Below, piece after piece: positions 1 to 12,200 of a stretch of 64,000 bases of DNA. Location: assembly GCA_019155185.1 (NCBI GenBank), contig CM032794.1, forward strand, positions 17,416,946 to 17,480,945, given 5' to 3'. The notes under the pieces were generated by a model. It did not search any database. It worked only from the letters and a program-made list of their open reading frames with translations, and had not been told where the DNA came from. This stretch comes from Beaufortia kweichowensis (taxonomy: Eukaryota > Chordata > Actinopteri > Cypriniformes > Gastromyzontidae). Positions within the stretch are counted from its first letter, which is position 1, and every line of letters starts with the position of its first letter. The position numbers were made by a program, and so were the translations under genes.

Positions 1-2575
1 GCAATCGCACCAGCAGTAGGAATGATTTACTCAGACTCTTGACATTCCTGTGTCCATAGGGGATTTGTTTCATCCAACTTCTCCCTTACACACACGCAAA
101 TACACACCTGTGTAGCACACTTTGGCACCTGAGGCACAACAGCCATGAGGTAGAGGTTGCTCTGAGGAGGGCAGGCTGCCTCCAACTGGTGTGAGCACAA
201 GGCTTCCCCTTTGTATTAAAGCAGTCAACACATGCTGAGGGGAAAGGACGGCTTGGCAGATCCCCAGAATAAAAAAAAGCCAAGCTTAGAATAATTAACA
301 TTTACACATGAATGCAAAGCCGACAGCCACCAAGAGGAAAACCTGAAAGACAGCCTCTACAGAACTACAGTGGTCTCAGAGTTCTTTTTCAGTGCATTAA
401 GATGGGCACTTATTAACAATTACCGAATAACAATGTAACATGACTGACTTATAAAAAGCAAGCATATATAAATTTCCATTTCCCAACTATATGGTGGCAA
501 TATTAAGATTTTATTAAGATTTTAATATTAAGTTTTTCCTCCACTTATGTCCTTAAGCAGGTTTTATTCCATTCTGCACAGAGGACAAGAATCATTATTT
601 AGCTGTGTTAATAACCTCCATAGTAATAAAAGTATTCCAATATTCAAAAGTAGCCCAATATTCTTGCCAGAAATTTTTAGGATAACTATATTTTTATTTT
701 AGACCTCAACTGAGCTTTTCTTGAACAGACATTCAAGAATCATAATTTCAGCAACGAGTAACACGTTTACCAAGCAAAACAATTGATACAAATTGTAATG
801 TGGGCGAAATGCAAGCTGTGATAACATTGTTTTATTTATAAGATTAGATCTGCCCCGTTTTTAACGGAAGCGATCATGAATATGGGCATCTTCATTACTA
901 ATTCATCACTACATGCGTCTCTCGTGATTAAAAATGCCAAAGAATTAGCCTTTAATGAATCCAAGTGCTTGAACATGATTCCCTCCCCCACGATACTCCC
1001 TGTTTTGTAGTATAAAAACAATGCGCTTTAAAACCTAGCTAGATACCGAAACAGACGTTTTTAGACATCGCCTCGCCTGAAATTCAACATAATGATGCCC
1101 ATTATGCTTTGGGGGGTTTGAGGCACAGCCAGGTCATTTGCGATTTCAACACAGACCTTAAGATAGAACGAAAGATATGTCACCTACCACAAATATAAAT
1201 CTAATACACAGACCCGCCTGCAAACACAATAGCTGCATTAACATTGAGAGATGAATGTCTATCAACTCAACGCTGGGGGTATTTCTAGAAACCGCTCGCT
1301 CTCTCCTTAACCCTTACCCGTTTTTGTTGCCGTCCGACAGCATAATCTCAAGCTTTCCCCGGGACCGCGACGGTCGATTATATACCGATTCTGCCGGTCA
1401 CGGGTGCGTAGTTAGAAACGTGAGAAGTGGGCGCGTTGCAAGGCAGTTTTTTCTCTTGTGCAATGCGTCGGTATAGTCACGGCAGTGCTAACAGAGCAGC
1501 CATACTGAACAGCGCTTGGAGGAAGCGTGAGCAGTGCGATCAAGGACCCCTCCTCCAAGGCCACGCCGGTTGCGAGGCTGTCACATATAACGCCTGAATA
1601 AAAATACATCCGCCCCCGCGTTTATCTGCGAAGGATTCACTTTAAATACCACACCAGTGGCTATCTTAAATCAAGCATTGAGACTAGTTGATTTCTTCTA
1701 TTGGTAACTATTCTGCTGAGGATTATGAAAAAGGTGGAGTTTATAAGAACGATATTAATGTAACGTTGTTCTCAATTTATAGTTACTCCTCCAAATTAGG
1801 CCTTGTAGTATTTCAGTACCACCGTGTCCATCGTTTTGTACGTACTAATAATAATTAATAATCTCAAGGTGCTTTATGAAACCAAGAAACGGATAAATGA
1901 CAAACTTGCACGCGTCATGACCCAATACACATACATACATTATACATACACGCGTTATATTTACATTATTTGTCATGTTAAACTATTATTAACGCTACAG
2001 TGTTATAAATGTAATTATTTTTGAAAGCTAAAATCAACCGGAATTGGTTATAACTGGTGTCCTGTTTACATTTGACACTGGCGCCAAAGCGCTAAATGAG
2101 GACAAATAGGCAATCATACTAAACTATGCATGACAACAGGCGGTTGAGTGGGAGCTCATACATTTCTGAGCTCACACATGCTGGAGTTTTTGTGAGCAAT
2201 AGAAAGACAGTACAAATGGTTTTCATAACCATTCTCCCTTAATGAGATGTGAATGGTTAGGAATGCGTGTAGTGGGGTGTGATAGACCCTAAAAACCATT
2301 TTTATTTTGTCATATTAGGTGGTGTCATATGGAATAGCATTTTGTTTGTGGGTTTATACATGAGTGATGTAACTTGTGTGTATTAAGGATGCTGCTGACC
2401 TGGGAGATTGGGTCTTCTTTTCTTTACTGTCTGCTCTTCTGTCCCCTTTCTCCTTGTCCTGGTTTAAAACAATACATTTGATTTATTTTTATTTGTTTTT
2501 TCAATGGATAGCAGTATTAGATTCACAAAGCGTCGTCAATATTTTACTTGTTTTTATGAAAAACAAATCTCTTGT
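1..2575. other. Non-coding stretch at the left edge, probably acin1 intron sequence
   Basis: This lies downstream of the long acin1 exon (acin1 runs on the minus strand). None of the expected acinus 3' exons (RRM-like domain, RSB motif, RS-rich tail) can be recognised here, so it is probably a long intron leading to exons left of the window. Most of it is AT-rich. A more GC/CpG-rich patch lies at about 1300-1620 and is listed separately. The short open frames match nothing I recognise. Confidence 0.5.
1300..1660. promoter_or_regulatory. CpG-richer patch, possible internal acin1 promoter
   Basis: CpG dinucleotides cluster here (for example gggcgcgttgc near 1430 and ccgcccccgcg near 1610) inside otherwise AT-rich DNA. 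Vertebrate ACIN1 makes short isoforms from an internal promoter upstream of the RRM exons, and this patch is in the right place for one. I cannot identify a first coding exon, so the call rests on base composition and position only. Confidence 0.25.
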
Positions 2576-2700
2576 GTTTTCCTCAGATCACACTACGAGT
2601 GTGACAAGTTTTGCTGAACTCATTTACACCCAGAGAGACAAGGTCACACTGGTGCATCAGTATTAGCATGGCAGACTCATCATCAGAATACACAAAGGCA
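2576..2700 (+). repeat. Copy A of a duplicated intronic segment
   Basis: About 95 bp (cctcagatcacact ... gcatcagtattagcatgg) closely match a segment at 4826-4925 on the same strand, with one roughly 11-bp indel. It contains the inverted pair tcacact/agtgtga. The family is not recognised. Confidence 0.7.
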
Positions 2701-2753
2701 GAAGAACCCAACAGGATTGGGACTTAAAGATGTGGATTAGGCCTATTACACAC

Positions 2754-5700
2754 CTTTTGATTACTTCTATCATCATGTGAGCTTGAAGAACTGGAAGATG
2801 ATGATTCTGAATCAGAGTCAGATGATGATGAATGCCCTGATGTTGATGAGCATGGTTTGCGAGCATCTGATGTTTTTTCTGTTTCGTCTTCATCAGATGG
2901 AGAGTGTGACAATGGGGCCTTTTCACTCACTTCTGTTGCTTTAAGTTTCCCCATAACCAGAACTTCCTTGCTCTCCTTATGTTGTTTGGATTCAGACATG
3001 GTTGCAGAAGTCTCCGTCTCCATAGCAGCATCTTTAGAGCAATTAGGGCCTGTGGTGAGAACTGACATCTGCTCAGGTTTTGAGGGGGACTTAAGTGACT
3101 CAGGTGGGGGGACCGCAGAAAAAATGCGTGGTCTCTTAAGTAGAGAAATCATGGGTGGTGTCATATGGAATGGTTCAGAAGTCTCATCCACATTCTCCTT
3201 TTCTTTCACTTCACTTCTTTTCTGCTCATCTCTTTCCTCCTGAGGTTCTATCTTTTTCTCTGATTCAAGCTGACCATCATGCTGAGAGGGCATTGACACA
3301 GACACATGTGGCCTAAGTCTGTGAGCTGAGTCTTGAGGTTCAGCGTGAACAGTTGTTCCCATCAACACTCCAGGTGCTTCTGCTGCTTTGCTATCATTCT
3401 GCTCTTCAACTTCCATTTCTCCCTCTACCCCTACCTTCTGCCCAGCATCACACATGCCCTCAGACTCCATTTTGCGAACCAGCAAACTCAGAGGACCGGG
3501 TCTGCGTGTGGAACAAGGTTCTGGGCTGCTGGATCTGGAACTTGAGCTGGAATCCTGTCTTTTGAGGGGGGAGGGCATTGCGCCTGGCCCCAGAGCAGCA
3601 CCCTCTCCTAGGCCTACTGGTTCATCCTGGTCATGGGGACTCTGTTTGGGAGTGTCAGGTAAAGGAAAGGAGAGCTCCGGGGGTGGGGATGGGGGAGGAG
3701 TGGGCTGACGGAGTTGCAGAGGAGGCTGTTGAACTGGCTGAGGCTGGGGAGGGATGTGCTGTGGGGGCTGAAGCTTTCGACGGGATCGCTGAGGGACTGC
3801 GGCCGGTGGAGGCTGTACAAGAGGAGCCCGAACATTCTTTTTCTTATATGAGGAAGGACCCCATTCATCATCATCATCACTGTCATCATTATCCTCTTCT
3901 TCATCATTGCTATCAACTTGCACACAAGCTGCAGCTCTGGCAGAACGGCTGAGCTGCATCACCGAATTGGCAGGACCTGCTTCAGCTGGAGCTGTTCCTT
4001 CCCTCTCTTGGGACCGAGGCATCATTAGTGGCAGGCCTTGACGCTCAGGTTGTCCAACTACTCGAACAGACAAGGAGGCAACTGCTCGTGGAGGAGAAGG
4101 TGTGGCAACTTCCTCATGGCTGGGGAGGAAAGAAGGATGTCTGATTCTCCCAGCTTTAGTGTCAGGTGATTCGAAAGATCCTATTAGACTGGGGTCCTGT
4201 GGTAACCCTCCTCCATGATCCCCTCCTCCATGGGTTACAGACAGATGAGAGTGCACAATTTGATGCTGAAAAACAAATATATAGCAATATAGTAAAAAAA
4301 AAAAAAAAAAAAAAAAAAATCACACGCTCAAACAATATACAATAACTGTGTAAAGCAGTTATTTCTTTTTTTTATTTAAACAATCAATTTCCTAAAATCC
4401 CAAGATCATTCAGGCTGTGCTTTTTCCAATTAACATGTGAAAATTTTCACTAAACAATATACTTAATCCAGGACATTAATGTGTTTAAAAAAAGAGTTTT
4501 ATGCTATGCAATAAAGTTTTCAACAAAGTGTATGCACCTTGTCGGGCAGACAGGAAGTGCTTTCCCTGATCACCATGTGGTCATCTTCCTCTGGACCAAC
4601 AGGACTCTGTGTGTCTGAAAGTAACACATTAAGAAACAAGATTTACACATGTATTCTATTTAAAAAGCTGCATCAACAACCTACAGACAAATGTCATTTG
4701 GGTTTGAAATTTCAAATGAACTAATGGGCACAGTTTTTAAGGAAAACATTTCAAATGCACATGGAAGAAAACAAAGAGGTAAAGAAATGTAATCTAAAGA
4801 GCAACCAATGAGTACCATTTCTATTGTTTCCTCAGATCACACTGCAAGTGTGAGAAGTTCAGTTGAACTCACTTACACCCAGAGAGACTCTGGTGCATCA
4901 GTATTAGCATGGCTTGCTCGTCATTGGAAACACTAAATGGGCGTATGAAACTTTGGACATTGTGTCTCATTTATACACTAGGAATGTCTGCTAAAGGTTC
5001 ACTTATGCATACTGTGGGGCTGCTTACCATCTGCCTCTGTGGCCTCTCGTGCTTCTCTCTCCAGTCTCTGCCGGAGGAGCTCCTGCTGTTTAGCCAGGTA
5101 CTGCTTTATAAAGCTGTTCTGACTCATCTCCTCTCCAATCTGAGTGAGAACACATTTAAGCTAAGCTCATATTCAGGATCCCCAGAGTCAACAGGATAAA
5201 CTTACAACAGAATGAATGCTCAGAAAGTCCAATCACTTTGACTGTTTTTACATTATTTCAACTCATCTCTTATTGAAATTACTTGAAATGAGCTGAAATA
5301 ACATAATTGACTTTCTTAAGGCAGCAATTTTTTTTTTACAGTGTATGTGCTATGTTATTGTAGGTTAAAGCCTCTCCACTTTAATATATACAGTTTACAC
5401 TCCATTAGTTTAGATTACAGTCGTGCTGATTACACAATAAAACCAAGTTGTCCAAACTTTATTAACAAGCAGCACAACATATTTTCTTAACATATGAAAA
5501 GACTGAGACGTGATTGTCGTTACTAATCCACAAATGGATCAACTGGGAATGTAACAAATCGTCTTACCTGAGAGTTGGGCTGAAGACCAATGTGATGGGT
5601 GGATGATCGCTGAAGATTCTCCAGCATAAGAGCCTTCACAAACACAACAAACAAGCACATATAATCACGTACACCGTTTATCGTAATGATATTTAAATTA

Positions 5701-6703
5701 AATATTGAAGTTTTACATTTACATTTCCTAGTTACTATGGAAGCACAAATACACCTGAATAAGCCCACTGTCCAAAAACAAACCTATTCTACCCAGGGAC
5801 ACAAATTTCCCACTTACCCAACCAGCAAAACATGACCGCTTGCGACTCGACACTATAGTGTGATAGATAGAACACTGAATGCAGCGTTTTTATTAGAGGT
5901 GGGAGTGGTACCAGCCTTTCAAAATATTCATCATCTTAACACATACTTAGCAGATCACCGTGCAAATTTGTGCAAGTTACCGGTCGTTACGCTAAGTGCG
6001 AATAGAAAACAATGTCGTGTAAATTTGACTTTCAATGTGTAAAAGAAGTGCGAAAGATTTCCATCCCTTAAATTCAATTCATTCAAAAGCAAATGAATTG
6101 CGTAGCTTTTCGAATGTAAATCCAAAACGGTCAAACTTTATTAACGACCATGTTTAGCATTTCTATTTTTGTTTTCTGCCCAGTAAGAAACTTTTTCTCA
6201 ACAATTTCTTCTATATTCCAAAAGTGTTTACACCGTGCAAGTGTCAAAGACAAATCCATCATGACATGAACCTGACAAGCGCCCCCCCACTACAAACATA
6301 CGACGCGCGGTCACGATGTCAACTCGGCGACCACGGGCTTGTCATGACTGTTGCCAAAAACTGCATCATTAAAATTATGCGTTATAGCTCCCGTAAGATG
6401 GGAAAACAACTATGTGTCGTGGCTATGCGGTAAACTGTCCACATGTTTCCCCAAACATTCCCGCTCTCGAAGCACAGACACTTGGCCTGCCAGTCGGGTC
6501 TCGTCTCCGGCTCAACTTGACAGTATGCGAACGATTTTAACACTTCGCCTTACGTCCAAACTTACCCCTTTCAGTCGTTTAATAAGTGCATTTTTCTGTC
6601 CACTTTTGGCGAGACCTCTTTGCTCCAGGGCGGATTTTAAATCCGCCACACGAAGCGAATGAAGCGGTTTCCCGTCTAACGTAACATCCTCGGATTCCGC
6701 CAT
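2754..6703 (-). CDS. acin1: Acinus (apoptotic chromatin condensation inducer 1), 5' half
   Basis: Five exons are readable: 6566-6703, 5568-5633, 5028-5139, 4538-4614 and 2754-4265, all joined in phase; the gene continues left of the window. Exon 1 starts MAESEDVTLDGKPLHSLRV and encodes the SAP DNA/RNA-binding domain (residues about 1-46), very close to mammalian acinus. Exons 2 and 3 give ALMLENLQ, IGEEMSQNSFIKQYL and the LLRQRLEREARE helix. The 1.5-kb exon is low complexity: an acidic DDSDDDDEWGPSS stretch, Pro/Gln tracts and Ser-rich runs. Acinus is a nuclear exon-junction-complex-associated splicing factor (ASAP complex with SAP18 and RNPS1) and a caspase substrate. The RNPS1/SAP18-binding part is not in the window. 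The ATG follows a GC-rich promoter. Fish may have two acin1 paralogues, and I cannot say which this is. Confidence 0.92.
4293..4319. repeat. Poly(A) tract in acin1 intron
   Basis: A run of about 27 A on the plus strand, close to the acceptor of the long exon. On the transcribed strand it is a T-run just upstream of the splice site at 4265. Confidence 0.8.
4826..4925 (+). repeat. Copy B of a duplicated intronic segment
   Basis: Partner of the segment at 2576-2700, lying in the intron between acin1 exons 3 and 4. The two copies flank the long exon and the exon before it. Confidence 0.7.
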
Positions 6704-6800
6704 TTTGCTTCGCTCGAACTTCTGGGGCTGTGCACGAGCGCGCTGCGCGTCACCGCTCGCGGGACTCCGGAAGAGAGAGCGAGACGGACATGAGTGAATG
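6704..6800 (-). promoter_or_regulatory. acin1 promoter / 5' UTR
   Basis: About 100 bp of GC- and CpG-rich DNA (gcacgagcgcgctgcgcgtc near 6730-6750) sits directly upstream of the acin1 start codon and ends abruptly in AT-rich sequence. This is typical of a housekeeping CpG promoter. The putative poly(A) signal of the upstream efs gene is only about 90 bp away. Confidence 0.5.
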
Positions 6801-9242
6801 TTTATTTAAAAGAACAGACCGAAATAAAACTCTCAAGTATTTACAGTAAAAGCGGCATTAAAAATGCATACCTTTACAAAAACAGTTTATTACAAATATT
6901 TAATCATTTGAAGTCGTGACCTCTGTGCCCTTCATGGATTGTTATGTTAATGAAAACAAGACTCAACAGTTGAAAAAAACACAACTAATTGCACGTGTTC
7001 TGTAACAAACATGTATTTTGAAGACATTTCAAAATACAAAAAAGTACCAAAACCTCCCCATATGCACGTAAGTTCCTGTGAAGCATGTCTTACAAACAAA
7101 ATGTCAAAATTAACATTAATGTAGTGTCAAAGCATGAAAATATGTATGTCACAAGTACATCATGGTATTCCCCTCAAAACAAATCACATTCTTGAATTCT
7201 TACAGCAAACTTTGAATTATCAATGCAAAGTTGCAGGAAAACATCCCTGGCTATGTGCATATATATATTTTTTAAAAACAACTTAAAGCCATGCATACAT
7301 TTGATAAAGAAAATCAAATAAATATTAATATAAAGGACCATCAAAGCTAAACAATAAACAGATAATTAAAAAAACTTAAACATGATAGGTGAGCTTTTTA
7401 AGAGGACAGATTGCTTGCTGAGGTCTACTGAATAGTTGCACATTTTATATACAATAATATTTATACAGAATAACAAATATTTTGTAGCTTAGTCTAACCA
7501 TCTGAAAGTGTTCTTTAGAAGCATCTTCTGAAGTACCTGTTGAGGCCCTCGTTACTTTTTCTTGTTTTTAAGTTTTGTAGTAATACTGATAAAGTCCACA
7601 AGATGGCACCTGGATGCAACTCAAACACCAGGACTAGAATAAACTAATCATCTATTCTTGGAATAAAAAAAATCCTATTTAGGATAATCCTCAGACCTTG
7701 ATCCACTAAAATAGAAATTCCACCACTTTTTAACACCAAATCCACTGCATTCATTGTAATAGAACTAATCACATGTGTCAAAGGCCACATTAAATAAAGT
7801 AGTACATACATATTAAACAGAAGCCTAATTTGGATTTAAATTATTATATTTTTGGGGTGAGTTGTTACCTTGCTACAGTTTTCTTTTTTCATAACAAGCA
7901 CTGTAGAGACAGCCATTATAAACCAGATTATGAGAAAGAGCCATCAACCCAAGTATGTTACATGTCTAGTAACAGATCAACTTTTGTCTTGTCTTTCCAT
8001 TTTTGCCTATCACATAACCAACACAACTAATATTGAACCAAACAGCAGAATAGTAAAAGTCTACTGAAAGCATTACACGAGTGGCTGAATAAAACAAATA
8101 GATGTATTTAAAGACAGAAATGGGGGAAGGAGCAAGGAGATAACAGACAAATGAATTGACAGAAGGAGGAATGAGGTCTATGAGGCTATGAGGGTGGCAT
8201 GTAAACACAAGGGTACGTGTATAACTTGACTTTTCAAGACAGAATGTAAACAGGTGCATGTTTCAACCTGTGTACTAAAAAAGCCCAGACTGGTTAGACC
8301 AAGTGGTTTACAGGCCTGGCCGCATAGTAACAATCACAAATAAATTATGTAAGCACCAGCAACTGTTTTGACTGCCTCAAATAGATATATTTATATATTG
8401 CTGTTTTAGAAACGCTGCATAGCCTATTAAAAAAAACCCTGTATAGTAATAATTGTGCATGAGTTGTTGCACAAACTGCTTCACCCTTAAGTTGCCTTTG
8501 TGAGCAAGTGCATAAACTTGGCAGAATCCAATGGTGGGAGTGTGAGAATTACAGTAAGGAAAACAGTAAAACAAAGCGTACAGGCAAAAAGGGTGGTGCA
8601 TTGACCTGAAAGACAGGTTTATCTCTGAATCAGCACTTTGGGAAAGAATATTATCCACTATCTACCCCCTGAAATACAATAAATTATTAAAAGTCTCATT
8701 TAAAAATGTCCCATTTTTCTGTATGTTTGTTAGTATATAATTTCTTCTTTTTCAGATGGCCCTGGCCTTGGTTACAATTGTGGCAAAACTGAAATCTCCG
8801 AAACTGTCCAATTAGTCACATCTTTAATCTCTTTTCCACCAAGGCCACTTCATATTTACAAACAAAATAATTAGTTAGAATCCTTACATGGAGAGGATCC
8901 CTTTTATATGCCATGTGATGATGAGATAAGGGTACAAAATAAAGCTTTTAGAAATATGCCTGAGGTTGCAAAACAAATTTTCAAACAAAACATCCATCAA
9001 TAAATTATTACATTGCGTAAGTGTGCTTGGCACCAAAAACAAATATAGAAGGAAAAAAGCACACTCTGAAGTGTCAAAATTTACACACTGATACACTCCA
9101 ACCCATACTGTTTTGCTCAATCAATCACCATAGTATCACTTTAGAGACCTACTCAAACACAATCAATAAACAGATATTTATAAAAAAATAACAAAAAAAG
9201 GCATTCCACTGTGAAGAATAAAGCTAAAAAACACAAATACTA
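6801..9242 (-). other. Probable long 3' UTR of efs plus short intergenic gap
   Basis: This is AT-rich with no coding signal. The efs stop codon is at 9243-9245, and AATAAA on the minus strand can be read at 6886-6891 (tttatt on the plus strand). A 3' UTR of roughly 2.3 kb is therefore plausible, ending about 180 bp upstream of the acin1 start codon in the same orientation. Earlier poly(A) sites cannot be excluded. Confidence 0.5.
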
Positions 9243-12200
9243 TCAAGATATCTCAGCTAATCGCTGCAAAAGCCCAGAGAACCCAGCGGCATGCTGGGAT
9301 AGATCTGCTACTCTGTCCACCATCTCTTGCGTAGCAGGGACTGAGGGATAATTCTGGGCAGCTCCCTTGGTTGCCACCACAACCGCCTTTAGAGCTTGAC
9401 ACAGGCGTCCACTGGAAGTGGTGACCTGCGGAGACAAACAGTGGTTTGTGTTTTAAATATGTCTAAATAAGATCACCTGTTTATTACTGCATTGCCAGAA
9501 AGTGACACGTCAACATGTTTATCAGCCTGTTCACTTCCCTGACTGTTCATGCTGGTTCTTGCCCTCGTGTCACATTTCCAAGAGTATCGTTTACCAGCAC
9601 ATATGAGCATATATTAGGTGCGTCTAATAAGATCTTGTTGTGGCATGAATCATTAATTACATTTGATGCATCACACCCACATGAACTTGAAATTCAATGA
9701 AGGTGGCTATTAGCTAACCTTTGCCCTGAGATCCAAAGAGCTGAGAAGGCGTGCGAGTGTATCGCCAATAAAGACAAGTTTGTGTGCAGTTACAATAAGA
9801 CTTTTCCCCCTGGAAACAAAAACTCGAGGTGGTTGGTTTCCCTGGACACTTGTGAACAGAGAGTCGATGGCGTCAGCCAGGCATGAAAGATGAGCGAGAC
9901 TTTGGGATGAATAAAACGACAGGAGCTCTGAATCCTCCAGAGACAGAGAGACAGGAGGAGAGGGACTTAACTGTAGAGAAACAGAAAAGGAGATTGTTTA
10001 TTTACCCACACAATATAAATATATTCACACATATGGTATTGCTTTGTTCAGATGAAGAATTTTAAATAATTTTATAATAAAATGCTGTCATGTTCTTATA
10101 CAGGACTAAAAATAGTAAAAGCTTCAAAAAGCCCATCCCTCCATCATAATTCGGAATAACTCCAATAGGTTAACAATTCTCTATATTTGTAAAAGAAAAT
10201 GATTAATAGTTTGAGCTATTCATGGATATTCACATATTCATAGCACCCAACTGACTCTGATGTACAAATATGGTGACATGTGGATAACTTCTAATCTCAT
10301 TGGTTCTCGTGTCTCTTGTGACTAGGTGACTTATGCAAAATTAAAAGTGATTTAGTATATGCTCAACTGAAAAAAGGAAGTCACATACAGCTGGGATGTA
10401 TGTGGCATGGGGGTGAGTAAATGATGAGAGAATGTTCATATTTGGGCAAACTATTCCTTTCATTGTGAAATATGCTTAAAAAATTAAGACATGATGCAAT
10501 GGCCATAGACAGCAGTCTATATGTACATAGACAATTAGACCAGCTATGAGCAGGCAGAACGCAAGAACACCTCTTGCGTGAACGGCATTAAGACTTACTT
10601 TATTGTCAGTTGTGGTAATAAGCTGTGTCAAACTGTGATCTGTGTGGCTGTCTGGTTGAGGCTCAGGCTTCCCCTAATTCAGAAAAACAAACAATGAAGA
10701 GGAAAACTGAGGACCAAAGAAATGTTCCAGCACAGTCTAATGCAGATACCACAGTATGAAATAAGAAATCGTGAGTGGCCGATCAAATAAATAACGCATA
10801 AAAGTAAAATCTGTGGGAAAATGTGAGACTACATAAGCACAAAAGTACCTACGACAGTAAATTTCCAGACACTAATGTCATTGTCATACTTATAATTTTA
10901 AAAAATCATTAAAAATAAATTAAATAGGAAGAAATGACTTTGGTTTGTGGATGTTTACATGTACACATTTTATTACGCTTGTTGCACTGTGTCCGGCATA
11001 TGTACCCCACGCTTCTACAGCCGCTCCATAAAACAGGTGTCTAACCTGTAGTTTGACGTATCCCACACTGTCACCTACAGGATATGCAGGTGGTGGTGTA
11101 GGAGTTAAGCCAATTCCTGCATATTCATTCCCTTGCTCCTCATCCTCCGCTCTTGCTACAGTAGGGGCTAAGGAGACTGTTGCTGGGGGCAATGGAAAGG
11201 CCACTGGTGGTGGAAGAGGCAGCGGCCGTTCCTGGATCCAGCTACCCTTTCGTGACCCCATGTCCCCTGCTATGGGCTTTACCTCGGCCACCGGTAGAGC
11301 AGGAAGAGGTCTCCGGGACAAAGACTCCTGGGAAGGTAGTCGGGGCCGTGTCTGACTTTGCAGAAAGGAGGCGGAGTCTTCCAGAGCACAGCGGACCATT
11401 GCAAGTAGACCGTCAGCTGGAGGGGCAGTGCCACACACTGACAGTGCAGGAAGTAGGTCTGAGAGACGGGACCAAACCTGCTGGAGAACTGGAGGAACAT
11501 CACCAACATGGCCTGCCTTCCAAACAGAAAGGATCTCAGCCAGTGCAGCAGCTAGGTCTCTGGAGGGGGTGGTGGTGAGAATAGCGTAAGTCAGTGCAGA
11601 CTGGACGAGAGCTGAGAGAGAGGCTTTCCACTGGATGTCCCCAGAGCCGGTGCTCGATATTGACAAACGGCGTGTTGGGATTTCCAAAGTGAGGGCAGGC
11701 ATGTCGTAGATGCCTCCATCGACTTCACATGCATCTTCACTGGCTAAATCCGGCTTTCTTGAATTGGAAATGGAGTTAATCTCTGCAGTTAATCCCGGCA
11801 TCTCGCTTGCCTCCAGTGGTAGACCGGGGAGACTGGGAACACTGTACACATCCTCATCATCTGCATCACCAGTCACAGCGGCTGATGCTGGAATATTGTA
11901 AGTCTGCTGCTGATGGTCTGAAGAGGAATTAAGGGCGAGGGTGGGGACATCATAAATCTGCATATGACAGAGAAAGAAAAGGAGTTACTCACAGTTCACA
12001 ATGTTTTTAACGGTCTGCATGTCAGACTCCATTCAGTTCCACAATAACGCCATTGTCCAAGTCTTGGGGTTGGCATGGGTCTAACAGTCTTTGCATTAAG
12101 CCTGAATAGTGCATTATTTATTTAACTGTTAAATAACATTTAAAGCCTTGGCTACTGTTTAACTTAGTATGTGTTCTCAGATGCTGCACAGTTTAGATGA

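Noticed and set aside
1255..1609. Short frames on both strands in the CpG patch, considered as alternative first exons
   Set aside because: No resemblance to acinus and no convincing donor in phase with a known exon.
3859..3905. catcat repeats considered as a non-coding microsatellite
   Set aside because: They encode the acidic Asp/Glu run of acinus in the verified frame.
2857..3952. Several plus-strand frames of 70-130 codons opposite the long acin1 exon
   Set aside because: Mirror frames of a low-complexity coding exon. The minus-strand frame is the real one, supported by phase with upstream exons.
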